This document shows, in pieces, positions 28,972 to 41,112 of a DNA stretch of 52,034 bases; position 1 is the stretch's first letter; each line of letters begins with the position of its first letter. The notes beneath the pieces were generated by a model. That model was not told the DNA's origin. It saw only the letters and a list, made by a program, of their open reading frames with translations, and did not search any database. The stretch covers positions 1 to 52,034 of the forward strand of contig JACMPQ010000082.1 of assembly GCA_014377425.1 (NCBI GenBank), read 5' to 3'. The position numbers and the translations under genes were made by a program. This DNA is from Microbacteriaceae bacterium. Lineage in GTDB: Bacteria > Actinomycetota > Actinomycetes > Actinomycetales > Microbacteriaceae.

Positions 28972-29202
28972 TTGAGTATCGATAACTCTGATCCCGGACA
29001 CGGCAACTCGCCGGCGGCCTGGACCGCGGTCGTCATCATGCTGGTCGCATTCACGGTCGGCACCATCGCTTTTTGGTTCTCGATTGTGCCGGTAGTCTTC
29101 GCCGCCGGAATTCTTGCCGCGATCGGGCCGATCGTCGGGTTTATCCTCGCCCGCGCCGGTTACGGAGTTGGCGGCATTCACGTCGTCGCGAAAGAACACT
29201 AG
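28972..29202 (+). CDS. Small HGxxPAAW membrane protein
   Basis: The 76-residue protein begins with a TTG start preceded by CAGGAGC. The N-terminal HGNSPAAW motif and two hydrophobic spans (about 17-36 and 40-60) define an actinobacterial family known only from its presence in trp clusters. Function unknown; position suggests a membrane role linked to tryptophan synthesis or uptake. The stop is four bases before the trpC start. Confidence 0.88.
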   Translation: MSIDNSDPGHGNSPAAWTAVVIMLVAFTVGTIAFWFSIVPVVFAAGILAAIGPIVGFILARAGYGVGGIHVVAKEH

Positions 29203-29206
29203 CGCC

Positions 29207-29977
29207 GTGCTTTTCGATCTCACCGCGGGCGCTCTGGCGGATGCAGCCGAGCGCAAAGTTCATCGCCCGCTGCACCTTGTAGAATCCGACGCCATCTCGC
29301 GTCCCGAGGCCCGCGACGCCCTGGCCGCCCTGGCTCCGACCGACCGGGTAAAAATTATTGCCGAAATCAAACGAGCGAGCCCGTCGCGTGGTCAACTCGC
29401 CGAAATCGCCGACCCAGCCGCCCTGGCCGTCGCCTACGAACGCGGCGGGGCCAGCGCCATCAGCGTGCTCACCGAGGGCCGCAAGTTTCGCGGCTCGCTC
29501 GCCGACCTCGAAGCGGTTCGCGACGCGGTCAGCCTGCCGGTTTTACGCAAAGATTTCATTGCAGACCCGTATCAGGTGTTTGAGGCGCGTGCAGCGGGTG
29601 CCGACCTGGTACTTCTCATCGTCGCGGCCCTCGATCAGAAGCGACTGCTCGAATTGCACGCGCTGTCCACCGAGTTGGGGATGACGACGCTGGTCGAAAC
29701 CCACAGCGCCGAGGAGGTTACTCGGGCGCTCGACGCGGGAGCCGCCATCATCGGGGTCAACGCCCGCGATCTCAAAACCTTCGAGCTCGATCGCGACCTT
29801 TTTGGCCGGTTGGCCGACAGCATTCCGTCCGGAGTTATCCGGGTGGCAGAGTCGGCGGTGCTGCAGGTCAGCGACGTCGCGCACTATCGCTCTGCCGGCG
29901 CCGATGTGGTGCTGGTCGGAGAGGCCCTTGTCACCGGCGATCCCATCGCCACCCTTCAAGAATTCCTGGCGGTTTAA
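29207..29977 (+). CDS. trpC: Indole-3-glycerol phosphate synthase
   Basis: The 256-residue TIM barrel starts at GTG 29207 (MLFDLTAGALADAAERK), since the upstream frame overlaps the previous gene without homology. Family motifs are KIIAEIKRASPSRG, VLRKDFIADPYQVFEARAAG and IGVNARDLKTFELD. It closes the indole ring from CdRP. No trpF is present; in many actinobacteria the bifunctional PriA/HisA, not in this window, does that step. The stop abuts the trpB start. Confidence 0.96.
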   Translation: MLFDLTAGALADAAERKVHRPLHLVESDAISRPEARDALAALAPTDRVKIIAEIKRASPSRGQLAEIADPAALAVAYERGGASAISVLTEGRKFRGSLADLEAVRDAVSLPVLRKDFIADPYQVFEARAAGADLVLLIVAALDQKRLLELHALSTELGMTTLVETHSAEEVTRALDAGAAIIGVNARDLKTFELDRDLFGRLADSIPSGVIRVAESAVLQVSDVAHYRSAGADVVLVGEALVTGDPIATLQEFLAV

Positions 29978-31189
29978 ATGGCACTTCGCGATGAACTCGG
30001 TCCCTACTTCGGCGAATACGGCGGGCGTTTTGTGCCCGAATCCCTCATCGAAGCCCTCGATGAGTTGGAGGCTGCCTACACCGCAGCCAAAACAGACCCA
30101 GAGTTTCAGGCCGAGCTGGCGGGGCTTCATGCCAGCTACACAGGTCGGCCCTCCCTCATCACCGAGGTAAAGCGCTTCTCAGAGCACGCCGGCGGCGCCC
30201 GCGTGCTGCTCAAGCGGGAAGATCTTAACCACACCGGCTCGCACAAGATCAACAACGTTCTCGGCCAGGCCATCATCGCCCGCCGCCTCGGCAAGACTCG
30301 ATTGATCGCCGAGACGGGTGCCGGCCAACACGGCGTGGCCACCGCAACAGCCGCCGCGCTGTTCGGGATGGAATGCGTGGTCTACATGGGCCAGGTCGAC
30401 ACCGAGCGTCAGTCACTCAACGTCGCCCGCATGCGGCTGCTTGGCGCCGAGGTCATCCCGGTGACCACCGGCTCCCGCACCCTCAAAGACGCCATCAACG
30501 AGGCCCTGCGCGATTGGGTCGCCAACGTCGAGAACACCCACTATCTGCTTGGTACCGTGGCGGGTCCGCATCCGTTCCCGGTTATGGTGCGCGACTTTCA
30601 CAGGATCATCGGTGAGGAGGCCCGCGCTCAGGTGCTCGCTCTTACCGGCAAGCTTCCGGATGCCGTCGCCGCTTGTGTTGGGGGAGGCTCCAACGCCATG
30701 GGTATCTTCCACGCATTCCTCGACGACCCGGATGTTGCACTCTTCGGCTATGAGGCCGCCGGCGACGGGGCAGACACCCCGCGTCACGCCGCAACCATCA
30801 CCAAAGGACGCCCCGGTGTGCTGCACGGCGCGCGGAGCTACCTGCTGCAAGACGAAGACGGCCAGACGGTGGAGTCGCATTCGATTTCGGCCGGGCTCGA
30901 CTACCCCGGGGTCGGCCCGGAGCACTCCTGGCTCGCTGACATTGGGCGAGTCAACTATCTACCGATAACCGATGATCAGGCGATGAATGCCCTCCGGCTG
31001 TTGTCGCGCACCGAGGGAATAATCCCCGCTATCGAAACCGCGCACGCTTTAGCCGGCGTGATTGAGCTGGGCAAGAAATTGGGTCCAGACGCGGTCATTC
31101 TGGTCAATCTCAGTGGTCGTGGAGACAAAGACATGGTTACCGCCGGCAACTACTTTGGCGTGCTCGACACCGATGCGGCCCAGCTGTGA
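29978..31189 (+). CDS. trpB: Tryptophan synthase beta chain
   Basis: The 403-residue PLP enzyme condenses indole and serine. The PLP lysine is Lys90 in [10 protein letters not shown], and the phosphate loop is GGGSNAMG. The N-terminus [14 protein letters not shown] and the catalytic [11 protein letters not shown] are canonical for TrpB1. The start directly follows the trpC TAA, and the stop overlaps the trpA GTG by four bases. Confidence 0.98.
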   Translation: MALRDELGPYFGEYGGRFVPESLIEALDELEAAYTAAKTDPEFQAELAGLHASYTGRPSLITEVKRFSEHAGGARVLLKREDLNHTGSHKINNVLGQAIIARRLGKTRLIAETGAGQHGVATATAAALFGMECVVYMGQVDTERQSLNVARMRLLGAEVIPVTTGSRTLKDAINEALRDWVANVENTHYLLGTVAGPHPFPVMVRDFHRIIGEEARAQVLALTGKLPDAVAACVGGGSNAMGIFHAFLDDPDVALFGYEAAGDGADTPRHAATITKGRPGVLHGARSYLLQDEDGQTVESHSISAGLDYPGVGPEHSWLADIGRVNYLPITDDQAMNALRLLSRTEGIIPAIETAHALAGVIELGKKLGPDAVILVNLSGRGDKDMVTAGNYFGVLDTDAAQL

Positions 31190-32094
31190 GCGCCGCCGAG
31201 GTGGCTTCCCCGGCGGTTTCAGACGCCGCACCGGTGTCACACGAAACGGCAGTGTCACACGAAGCGCCTGCTACAGCTGCTGCTGCTGCTGCCGCTGCTG
31301 ACTACCAACGCGTAAGCACGATCGAGGCGGCTTTGGTTGCTCGCAAGGCGGTCAGTCGTGGGGCCCTCATCGGCTACCTCCCGGTGGGTTTCCCCGACCT
31401 AGCCACGAGTATCGAAGCGGCGGTCGCCCTCGCCGAAAACGGCGTGGACATCATCGAGCTCGGTTTGCCCTACTCCGACCCGGTGATGGACGGACCGGTG
31501 ATCCAGAAAGCAACCCTCGCGGCGCTGGCTGGCGGATTCCGGCTTAGCCAGGGATTTGAGGCGATGGCGGCAATCACCGCTCGCGTCGACATCCCCGTGG
31601 TGTTTATGAGCTACTGGAATCCGGTCGTCCAGTACGGTGTGGAGCGTTTCGCCACCGACCTGGCTGCCGCCGGGGGAGCGGGCATGATCACGCCGGACCT
31701 CATCCCCGATGAAGCCGCAGCATGGATGGCTGCCTCCGATCGTGCCGGGCTCGATCGTATCTTCTTGGCGGCACCCTCCTCCACCGACGCTCGCCTCAGC
31801 AACGCCGTCTCCACCAGTCGGGGGTTTGTGTACGCCGTGTCCACCATGGGCATCACCGGTGCCCGTGCCGACGTCGATGCCGCGGCACAGGGGCTCGTTG
31901 CTCGTTTGCGCACCGCGGGAGCCACGAGCACCTGCGTCGGGGTAGGAATCTCCTCGGCTGAGCAGGTTCGTGAGGTGTTGTCCTACGCCGACGGCGCCAT
32001 TGTAGGGTCGGTTTTGGTGAAGGCTCTTGCCGAGGGTGGCGTCGCCGCAGTTGCCGCGACGGCAGCCGAATTAGCAACCGGCACTAAACTCTGA
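31186..32094 (+). CDS. trpA: Tryptophan synthase alpha chain with N-terminal extension
   Basis: The alpha subunit releases indole to TrpB. Catalytic Glu91 and Asp102 lie in [16 protein letters not shown]. Compared with the usual 260-270 residues, it has about 40 extra at the front: a VSHET-VSHE repeat and a nine-alanine run, encoded by two GTGTCACACGAA copies (31234, 31252) and a GCT-rich tract (31276-31299). The GTG at 31186 overlaps the trpB stop. Initiation further in is conceivable, but no start codon with a good ribosome site precedes [11 protein letters not shown]. Confidence 0.95.
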   Translation: MSAAEVASPAVSDAAPVSHETAVSHEAPATAAAAAAAADYQRVSTIEAALVARKAVSRGALIGYLPVGFPDLATSIEAAVALAENGVDIIELGLPYSDPVMDGPVIQKATLAALAGGFRLSQGFEAMAAITARVDIPVVFMSYWNPVVQYGVERFATDLAAAGGAGMITPDLIPDEAAAWMAASDRAGLDRIFLAAPSSTDARLSNAVSTSRGFVYAVSTMGITGARADVDAAAQGLVARLRTAGATSTCVGVGISSAEQVREVLSYADGAIVGSVLVKALAEGGVAAVAATAAELATGTKL

Positions 32095-32169
32095 ACCAGC
32101 TGTGGGTTTTTGCCGGTGACACACGTTCCCCGGCATTAGCCCTATTCCCTACCAGAAAGGCACCAGGCC

Positions 32170-33192
32170 GTGTTCGCACCCCTGAGCATTCCCAGCCCGA
32201 GCTACGACTGGCAGGTTTTTAACCTCGGCCAGTGGCTGCGGGATATTGGCCTTACCTGGTTTGGCTTCAACATCAACGTTCACGCCTACGCGGTGTGCAT
32301 CCTGATCGGCATCGTGGCGGCAACGGTTCTTACCGGGCGCCGGCTTAGCGCTCGGGGTGCCGAGGACGGCATTGTTCTCGATGTCGCGCTCTGGGCCGTT
32401 CCGTTCGGAATTGTCGGCGGGCGCATCTTTCACGTGCTCACGCATCCAGCCGACTACTTCTTCCCCGGCGCCGACTTGCTGAAAACCCTGTACGTCTGGG
32501 AGGGCGGCCTTGCCATTTTCGGCGCGCTCATATTCGGTGCTGTAGGTGTTTTTATTGGCTGCCGCTTCACCGGCCTGCGCTTTTGGACCTTTGCGGATGC
32601 TTTGGCGCCGGGCCTGCTGTTGGCTCAGGCGTTCGGTCGCCTCGGTAACTATTTCAACCACGAGCTGTTCGGACTTCCCACCGACCTCCCCTGGGGCCTG
32701 CAGATCGAGTCGACGAACCCGGCATTCCCGGTCGGTTTAGCCAGCGACACTCTCTTTCACCCCACGTTTCTTTACGAAATCATCTGGAACCTCGCCGGTG
32801 TGGCCGTCTTCCTGCTCGCCGACGGAACCCTGCGCCGCCGCAACGCGGTGGGCCTAGCCACTCAAACCGGAATGCAGTGGGGCAAGCTCATCGGGCTTTA
32901 CCTGGTGTGGTACGGCATCGGCCGAAGCGTCTTCGAGTCGATTCGCATCGATCCGAGCGAGATCTTCCTCGGCGTGCGGACCAATGTCTGGGCGGCTTTT
33001 GCGGCCGTCGTTGTAGGTCTGCTGATCCTGATAATCCAGGGTCGCCGACACCCCGGACTCGAACCGAGCCCGTACCGTCCGGGCCGTGAGCCTTCCCCCG
33101 AAGCTAAGGTAGAATTAGAGTCGACCGACGAGGTTGAGGGTGTCAATGATGACTCCATCGATAAAGAGCTCGTATCGGAAAACTCCAAGTAA
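32170..33192 (+). CDS. lgt: Prolipoprotein diacylglyceryl transferase
   Basis: The 340-residue membrane enzyme transfers diacylglycerol to the lipobox cysteine of prelipoproteins. About seven spans are visible, with the Lgt signature GRLGNYFNHELFG at 156-168 and VWEGGLAIFGAL at 109-120. The C-terminal ~55 residues are an acidic cytoplasmic tail not needed by the family. The GTG start has AGAAAGG in front. trpA-lgt adjacency is common in actinobacteria. Confidence 0.96.
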   Translation: MFAPLSIPSPSYDWQVFNLGQWLRDIGLTWFGFNINVHAYAVCILIGIVAATVLTGRRLSARGAEDGIVLDVALWAVPFGIVGGRIFHVLTHPADYFFPGADLLKTLYVWEGGLAIFGALIFGAVGVFIGCRFTGLRFWTFADALAPGLLLAQAFGRLGNYFNHELFGLPTDLPWGLQIESTNPAFPVGLASDTLFHPTFLYEIIWNLAGVAVFLLADGTLRRRNAVGLATQTGMQWGKLIGLYLVWYGIGRSVFESIRIDPSEIFLGVRTNVWAAFAAVVVGLLILIIQGRRHPGLEPSPYRPGREPSPEAKVELESTDEVEGVNDDSIDKELVSENSK

Positions 33193-33354
33193 TCCGCCAC
33201 AAGCGGGCTTGGCGTGCAGGTCTCGCCGGGGTTTAAACAACTCGCACCGGTGCGTTTCATCTCGCCGTCGAGATACCTTCGCGTCGCTAGACGCACTTCC
33301 AATCCGAGGGCCAGTGAAGTCCCGAGAACCATCTCTTTTTGAGGACGGTTGCTA

Positions 33355-36300
33355 ATGGCCCTTACGCCACCCTTTTCCCGTTTCAGCTTGACTCCCGAGG
33401 CGACCGGTCTTTACGACCCACGCAACGAGCGTGACGCCTGTGGTCTCGCCATGGTGGCTACACTGCGCGGAGTTGCCGGCCACGACATCATTGATACTGC
33501 CCTCGGTGCGCTACGCAACCTGGAGCACCGTGGCGCGATCGGCTCCGACGCCGGTACCGGCGACGGTGCCGGTATCGTCACCCAGATTCCCGATGATTTC
33601 TTTCGTTCGGTCGTTAGTTTTGCGCTGCCGCCGGTGGGCCGCTACGTGGTCGGCACGGCCTTCTTGCCGCTGGCACTGGCCGAGCGCGAGTCGGTAAAGC
33701 GTGGCATCGAAACCCTCGCGTCAGAAGAGAATCTCACGGTTCTCGGTTGGAGGTCGGTGCCCGTTCTGCCTGCTGAGGTGGGCAAGCTCGCCCGGGCCGC
33801 AATGCCAGCCTTCGAGCAGCTGTTCCTTTCCAGTGACAAAATGTCGGATGCCGGTGCGCCGGTCACCGGCATCGAACTTGACCGTCTGGCCTTCCGCCTG
33901 CGCAAACGCGCCGAGCGTGACCTCGAGGTCTATTTCCCCTCGCTGTCCTGTCGAACCGTGGTCTACAAGGGCATGGTCACGACCCTTCAGTTGGAACCGT
34001 TCTACCCCGACCTCTCCGACCCGCGCTTCATGTCGAAGCTTGCGCTGGTGCATTCGCGCTACTCCACCAACACCTTTCCTTCGTGGCCGCTGGCGCAACC
34101 GTTTCGCATGATGGCGCACAACGGCGAAATCAACACCGTTCAGGGAAACCGCAACTGGATGCGTGCGCGTGAATCTCAGTTGCACTCCGAGCTTCTCGGA
34201 GATTTCGAACCGCTTCTGCCCATCAACACCCCCGGCGCCAGCGACTCGGCCTCCTTCGACGAGGTCGTGGAGCTTCTCAACCTCGGCGGCCGTTCACTCC
34301 CGCACGCCATGATGATGATGGTGCCCGAGGCCTACGAGAACCAGCTCGAGCTCGATGAGACGCGACGCGACTTCTATGAGTACCACTCCATGCTTATGGA
34401 GCCGTGGGATGGCCCGGCGGCCCTGGTCTTCACCGACGGGAGTCTCGTCGGTGCCACCCTCGACCGCAATGGCCTGCGTCCCGGTCGCTATCTCATCACC
34501 GACGACGGTCTGGTCGTCTTGGCGAGCGAGATTGGCGTGATTGATATTGCCCCGGAGCGCATCGTGCGCAAGGGCCGCCTGCGTCCGGGCAAAATGTTCC
34601 TGGTGGACACCGAATCCGGTCGCCTGATCGAGGACGATGAGATCAAAGACCAGTTGGCTAAGGCAGAGCCCTGGGGCGAGTGGCTCACCGAGGGCCGCAT
34701 CAACCTCAAAGATTTGCCCGAGCGTGAGCACATCGTGCACACCCCCGCCTCGGTCACCCGTCGCCAGCGCACCTTCGGCTATACCGAAGAGGAGGTGCGG
34801 ATCCTGGTGATGCCGATGGCCGCGGCCGGTGCAGAACCGCTCGGAGCGATGGGATCCGACACCCCGATCGCCGTGCTCTCCAAGCGTCCGCGCTTGCTGT
34901 TCGACTACTTCAGCCAGTCGTTTGCTCAGGTCACCAACCCGCCGTTGGACTCCATCCGCGAAGAAGTGGTCACATCGATGACCGTGGGGCTTGGCCCCGA
35001 GCGCAACCTGCTTGACGCCACCGCGGAACATGCTCGCCAGGTGATCCTGGACTTCCCGGTCATCGACAACGACGAGCTGGCAAAAATCCAGCACATCGAT
35101 CCGCGCCCCGGCAGCCGAACCACGACAACCATTCGCGGGCTTTATCGCGTGGAAGACGGCCCGCTCGCCCTCCAACGCCGTATCGCCGCCATGTGCGCCG
35201 AGGTCGATAGCGCGATCGAGAACGGTTCGCTGTTCATCGTCCTTTCCGACCGCGACTCCACCCGCGAGCTCGCGCCGGTGCCGTCGCTCTTGATGCTTGC
35301 GGCCGTGCACCACCACCTCATCCGCAAGCAAAACCGCATGAAGATCGGCATTGTCGTTGAGGCCGGGGATGTGCGCGAAGTGCATCACATTGCGCTGCTC
35401 GTCGGTTACGGCGCCTCGGCCATCAACCCCTACCTCGCCATGGAGAGCGCCGAGCAGCTGGTTCGCAGCGGAATGCTCACCGGTATTACCACTGAAAAAG
35501 CGGTAGCTAACCTGATTAAGGCCCTCGGTAAGGGTGTCTTGAAGATCATGTCGAAGATGGGCATCTCGGTGGTCGGCTCCTACGCCGGTGCGCAAACCTT
35601 CGAAGCGGTCGGGCTCAGCCAGGCCTTCGTCGATGAATACTTCACCGGTACCGCGAGCCTGCTTGGAGGCGTCGGCATCGACGTAATCGCCGCAGAGAGC
35701 GCGGCTCGGCACATCGCGGCCTACCCGGAAAGCGGTCCGATCAACGCCCATGAGCGTCTCGCCGTCGGCGGTGAATACCAGTGGCGCCGTGAGGGCCCCC
35801 CGCATCTGTTCAACCCGGATACCGTGTTCCGCCTGCAGCACTCCACCCGCACCCGGCGCTTCGATATTTTCCGCGAGTACACCAAGCTGGTCGACGATCA
35901 GGCCGAAGAGCTGATGACCCTCCGCGGGTTGTTGAAGCTGCGCACCGGTGCCCGTCCGGCCATCCCGCTGGCCGATGTAGAGCCGGTTTCCTCCATCGTG
36001 AAGCGCTTCTCTACCGGAGCGATGAGCTACGGCTCGATCAGCCCGGAGGCCCATGAGACGCTGGCCATTGCCATGAACCGTCTCGGTGGTAAAAGCAACA
36101 CCGGTGAGGGCGGCGAAGATGTCGAGCGCCTGCTCGACCCGGAACGCCGTAGCGCCATCAAGCAGGTCGCCTCCGGTCGCTTCGGGGTTACCAGCATGTA
36201 CCTCACCCACGCTACCGACATCCAGATCAAGATGGCGCAGGGTGCAAAGCCCGGCGAGGGCGGGCAATTGCCCCCGAACAAGGTGTATCCGTGGATCGCG

Positions 36301-37924
36301 CGCACCCGTCACGCCACCGCGGGCGTCGGACTCATCAGTCCGCCGCCGCACCACGACATCTACTCAATCGAAGATCTTAAGCAGCTCATTTTCGACCTTA
36401 AACGCGCCAACCCTGCCGCCCGCGTGCACGTCAAACTGGTCAGCCAGTCGGGCATCGGGGCGGTTGCCGCGGGTGTCACCAAGGCGCTGGCGGATGTCGT
36501 GTTGGTCTCCGGTCACGACGGCGGAACCGGCGCGAGCCCGCTCAACTCCCTCAAGCACGCCGGCACCCCGTGGGAGCTGGGTCTTGCCGAAACCCAGCAG
36601 ACGCTCATGCTCAATGGCATGCGCAGCCGCGTTGTTGTGCAGGTCGACGGCCAGATGAAGACGGGCCGGGATGTCATCGTCGCGGCACTGCTCGGTGCCG
36701 AAGAGTATGGCTTCGCCACCGCCCCGCTGGTGGTCTCCGGTTGTATCCTGATGCGAGTCTGCCACCTCGACACCTGCCCGGTGGGTGTCGCCACCCAGAA
36801 CCCCGAACTGCGCGCACGCTTTAACGGCAAGCCGGAGTTCATCGTCAACTTCTTCGAATTCCTCGCCCAGGAGGTGCGCGAGTATTTGGCTGAGCTCGGC
36901 TTCCGCTCGCTGGAAGAGGCCATCGGCCACAAAGAGTTGCTCCAGATTGATCGCGCTATCGAGCATTGGAAGGCCGAGGGGCTCGACCTCTCGCCGATCC
37001 TCGAGGGGCCGGTGTTTGCCGAGGATGAACCGCGCACGCACCAAATTGCACAGGATCACGAGCTCGAGGATCACTTCGACGTCGAACTCATCGCGCGCAG
37101 CAGTGCCGCCCTGGAGCACGGCACTCCGGTGGCCATCGAGCTGCCGGTGCGCAACACCAAGCGCGCCATCGGCACGATGCTCGGCCACGAGGTCACCAAG
37201 CGCTACGGCGCCAATGGCTTGCCAGCCGGAACGATCGAGGTCACCCTCACCGGGTCTGCCGGGCAATCATTCGGGGCATTCCTGCCGTCGGGCATCACCC
37301 TGCGGCTTGAGGGCGACAGCAACGACTACGTCGGGAAGGGCCTTTCCGGCGGCCAGATCGTCGTCCGACCCGACCGCCGCAGCCTCTTTGCCGCCGAAGA
37401 AAATGTGATCGCCGGTAACGTCATCGGCTACGGGGCCACCCAGGGCAGCATGTTCCTGCGCGGTATCGTCGGCGAGCGGTTCTTGGTGCGCAACTCCGGT
37501 GCCACGGCCGTCGTTGAAGGGTCGGGCGATCACGCTCTCGAATACATGACGGGCGGACTCGCGGTTATTCTCGGTTCCACCGGTCGCAACCTCGGCGCGG
37601 GGATGTCGGGCGGCACCGCCTACATCCACCGGCTGCAGCCCGCGCTAGTGAACCCCGAATCGCTGCGCACGGGCGAACTGGTGCTGCATCCCCTCGGCAG
37701 CGCGGATCAAGAAATCCTGCGCGATCTGCTTCAACAGCACGTTACCCACACCGGATCGACCGTCGCCGCTGCAATGCTGGCCGACTTCGAGATGGCCGCG
37801 AGCGAATTTACCAAGGTGCTTCCCCGCGACTACGCCGCCGTTCTGGCGACGCGAGCCAGCGCCGTCGACGAAGGTCTTGATCCCGATGGCGACGTTGTCT
37901 GGGGCCGAATCATGGAGGTAACCG

Positions 37925-37932
<8 letters not shown>
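33355..37932 (+). CDS. gltB: Glutamate synthase (NADPH) large chain
   Basis: The 1525-residue subunit makes two glutamates from glutamine and 2-oxoglutarate. Starting at ATG 33355 after GAGGA, a short propeptide precedes the nucleophile Cys29 in [12 protein letters not shown], then the glutaminase domain (to ~430), central domain, FMN-binding synthase domain (~870-1240; [20 protein letters not shown]), the 3Fe-4S cysteines in [16 protein letters not shown], and the C-terminal GXGXG repeat domain. Channels ammonia to the FMN site. A 162-base leader separates it from lgt. Its stop overlaps gltD. Confidence 0.98.
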
Positions 37933-39379
<1,447 letters not shown>

Positions 39380-39461
39380 GCGTACCCACACTTTTCCGGC
39401 CGCATCAAACTCAGCACCACACAACGGATCTTTTGAGCCGCATTTTGTCATTTGACGCTCA

Positions 39462-39534
39462 TGCATCCAGCACTCTTCACCACAGCACTTTTGCATCCAG
39501 CACTCTTCACCACAGCACTCTTCACTACAGCAAC
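39462..39534 (+). repeat. 30-bp tandem repeat in the pyk leader
   Basis: Copy 1 (39462-39491) and copy 2 (39492-39521) begin TGCATCCAGCACTCTTCACC and differ at one base. A third half-unit (CACTCTTCACTACAG) follows. The repeat ends 22 bases before the pyk ATG. It keeps an open frame with pyk. Confidence 0.9.
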
Positions 39535-39556
39535 ACTCATCAACAGAAAGTTTTTT

Positions 39557-41008
39557 ATGAGACGCGCAAAAATCGTCGCCACCCTCGGGCCCGCGACTTC
39601 CAGCTACGACACGATCCGAGCCATCATAGATGCCGGTGTCGACGTCGCCCGCATGAACCTCAGCCACGGCAGCCACAGCGTGCACGAGGAAATTTACGGT
39701 TATATTCGCCAGGCCAGCCACGACTCCGGTCGTGCGGTTGCCGTCTTAGTCGACTTGCAGGGCCCAAAAATCCGTCTCGGCAAGTTCTCCGACGGCCCGC
39801 ACGACCTCGCCATCGGCGACATCTTCACCATCACCACGGCCGACATTCTCGGCACCAAAGAAATTTGCAGCACCACTTTCAAGGGACTCCCAAACGACGT
39901 CTCTCCCGGGGATTCACTGCTGATCGATGACGGCAAGGTCAAGCTGCGGGTCATCAGCACCGACGGCACCGAGGTTCGTACCGAGGTCGTCGTGGCTGGG
40001 GCAGTGTCGAACAACAAGGGCATCAACCTCCCGGGAGTTGCCGTCAACGTTCCGGCGTTGTCCGAAAAAGACGAGGCCGACCTTCGGTGGGGCTTGGCGC
40101 TCGGCGCCGACCTCATCGCGTTGTCGTTTGTACGCGACGCCCAAGACATCGTGCGCGTTCATGAAATCATGACCGAGGAGAACCGCAAGGTCCCCGTCAT
40201 CGCCAAGATTGAGAAGCCGCAGGCGGTTGACAACCTCGAAGCGATCATTGACGCTTTCGACGGCATCATGGTGGCTCGTGGCGACCTCGGCGTGGAGCTG
40301 CCACTTGAGGCCGTTCCGATCGTGCAAAAGCGCGCCGTCGAACTGTCTCGCCGCATGGCCAAGCCGGTCATCGTTGCCACGCAGATGCTTGAGTCGATGA
40401 TTTCCAGCCCGATTCCTACCCGTGCCGAGACCTCAGACGTCGCCAACGCCGTTCTCGACGGTGCGGATGCGGTCATGCTCAGCGGTGAAACCAGTGTGGG
40501 CGAATACCCGGTGATCACCGTTCAGACGATGGCACGCATCATCACCTCCACCGAGGAGCACGGACTTGAGCGCATCCCCGCGCTCGGCACGAAGCCTCGC
40601 ACTCAGGGCGGCGCGCTCACCTTGGCCGCCGCTGAGGTTGCCGATTTCGTTGACGCCAAGTTCCTCTGCGTGTTCACCGAAAGCGGTGACTCCGTACGTC
40701 GAATGTCGCGATTGCGCCACCGAATTCCGATCTACGCTTTCACTCCGGAGCCGGGCATTCGTTCACGCCTTGCCTGGGTCTGGGGCGTCGAGACGTTCCT
40801 CGTTGATCGCGTGCTCCACACCGACCAGCTCATGGGCCAGGTCGACGACGTACTGATCGGTAACCATCTAACCGCTGTAGGGGAGAAGGTTGTCGTAATC
40901 GCCGGTTCCCCTCCCGGAATCAGCGGTTCAACCAATGATGTACGCGTTCACCGTGTTGGCGACGTGCACAATGAGGCCGCCCCCGCGTATGCCGGAGATG
41001 CTCTGTAA
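39557..41008 (+). CDS. pyk: Pyruvate kinase
   Basis: The 483-residue enzyme makes pyruvate and ATP from PEP. It starts at ATG 39557 (MRRAKIVATLGPAT), the normal N-terminus, after AGAAAG. Active-site Arg32 is in VARMNLSHG, and IAKIEKPQAV, VARGDLGVELPLE and ATQMLESMI carry the catalytic lysine and metal sites. The frame is open upstream to an ATG at 39461 through a 30-base repeat, giving a possible 32-residue extension that I consider unlikely. A strong terminator follows. Confidence 0.96.
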   Translation: MRRAKIVATLGPATSSYDTIRAIIDAGVDVARMNLSHGSHSVHEEIYGYIRQASHDSGRAVAVLVDLQGPKIRLGKFSDGPHDLAIGDIFTITTADILGTKEICSTTFKGLPNDVSPGDSLLIDDGKVKLRVISTDGTEVRTEVVVAGAVSNNKGINLPGVAVNVPALSEKDEADLRWGLALGADLIALSFVRDAQDIVRVHEIMTEENRKVPVIAKIEKPQAVDNLEAIIDAFDGIMVARGDLGVELPLEAVPIVQKRAVELSRRMAKPVIVATQMLESMISSPIPTRAETSDVANAVLDGADAVMLSGETSVGEYPVITVQTMARIITSTEEHGLERIPALGTKPRTQGGALTLAAAEVADFVDAKFLCVFTESGDSVRRMSRLRHRIPIYAFTPEPGIRSRLAWVWGVETFLVDRVLHTDQLMGQVDDVLIGNHLTAVGEKVVVIAGSPPGISGSTNDVRVHRVGDVHNEAAPAYAGDAL

Positions 41009-41020
41009 CACGTCAAGGGG

Positions 41021-41091
41021 TCACGCAAAAGCCCCCGTCGAACCCAGCACCGAAAGATGCCGTGGTTCGCGGGGGCTTTTACAGTGCGTGA
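41021..41091 (+). terminator. Bidirectional terminator between pyk and the minus-strand cluster
   Basis: AAAAGCCCCCG (41027-41036 region) pairs with CGGGGGCTTTT (41070-41080), with inner pairing CGAACC/GGTTCG and outer TCACGC/GCGTGA. A-run and T-run flank the GC stem, so it can stop transcription from both sides: pyk from the left and the 36-residue ORF and qcr cluster from the right. Confidence 0.92.
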
Positions 41092-41112
41092 GGGATCACG
41101 CTGGGTGTTTAG

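Noticed and set aside
32111-32135. Terminator after trpA
   Set aside because: A six-base TGCCGG/CCGGCA stem with a 13-base loop and T-run on the wrong side; too weak to call.
33195-33214. Terminator after lgt
   Set aside because: Bulged CGCC/GGCG hairpin without a T-run; not distinguishable from chance.
34294-36354. 686-codon open frame opposite gltB
   Set aside because: Same codon-bias shadow; low-complexity Gly/Arg/His composition and no recognisable fold.
39462-39534. CRISPR array
   Set aside because: Two and a half direct repeats with no spacers and no cas genes.
39461-39556. Pyk start at ATG 39461
   Set aside because: The extension is translated tandem repeat, with a poorer ribosome site; MRRAKIVATLGP at 39557 is the universal start. 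Kept as a finding because the frame is open.
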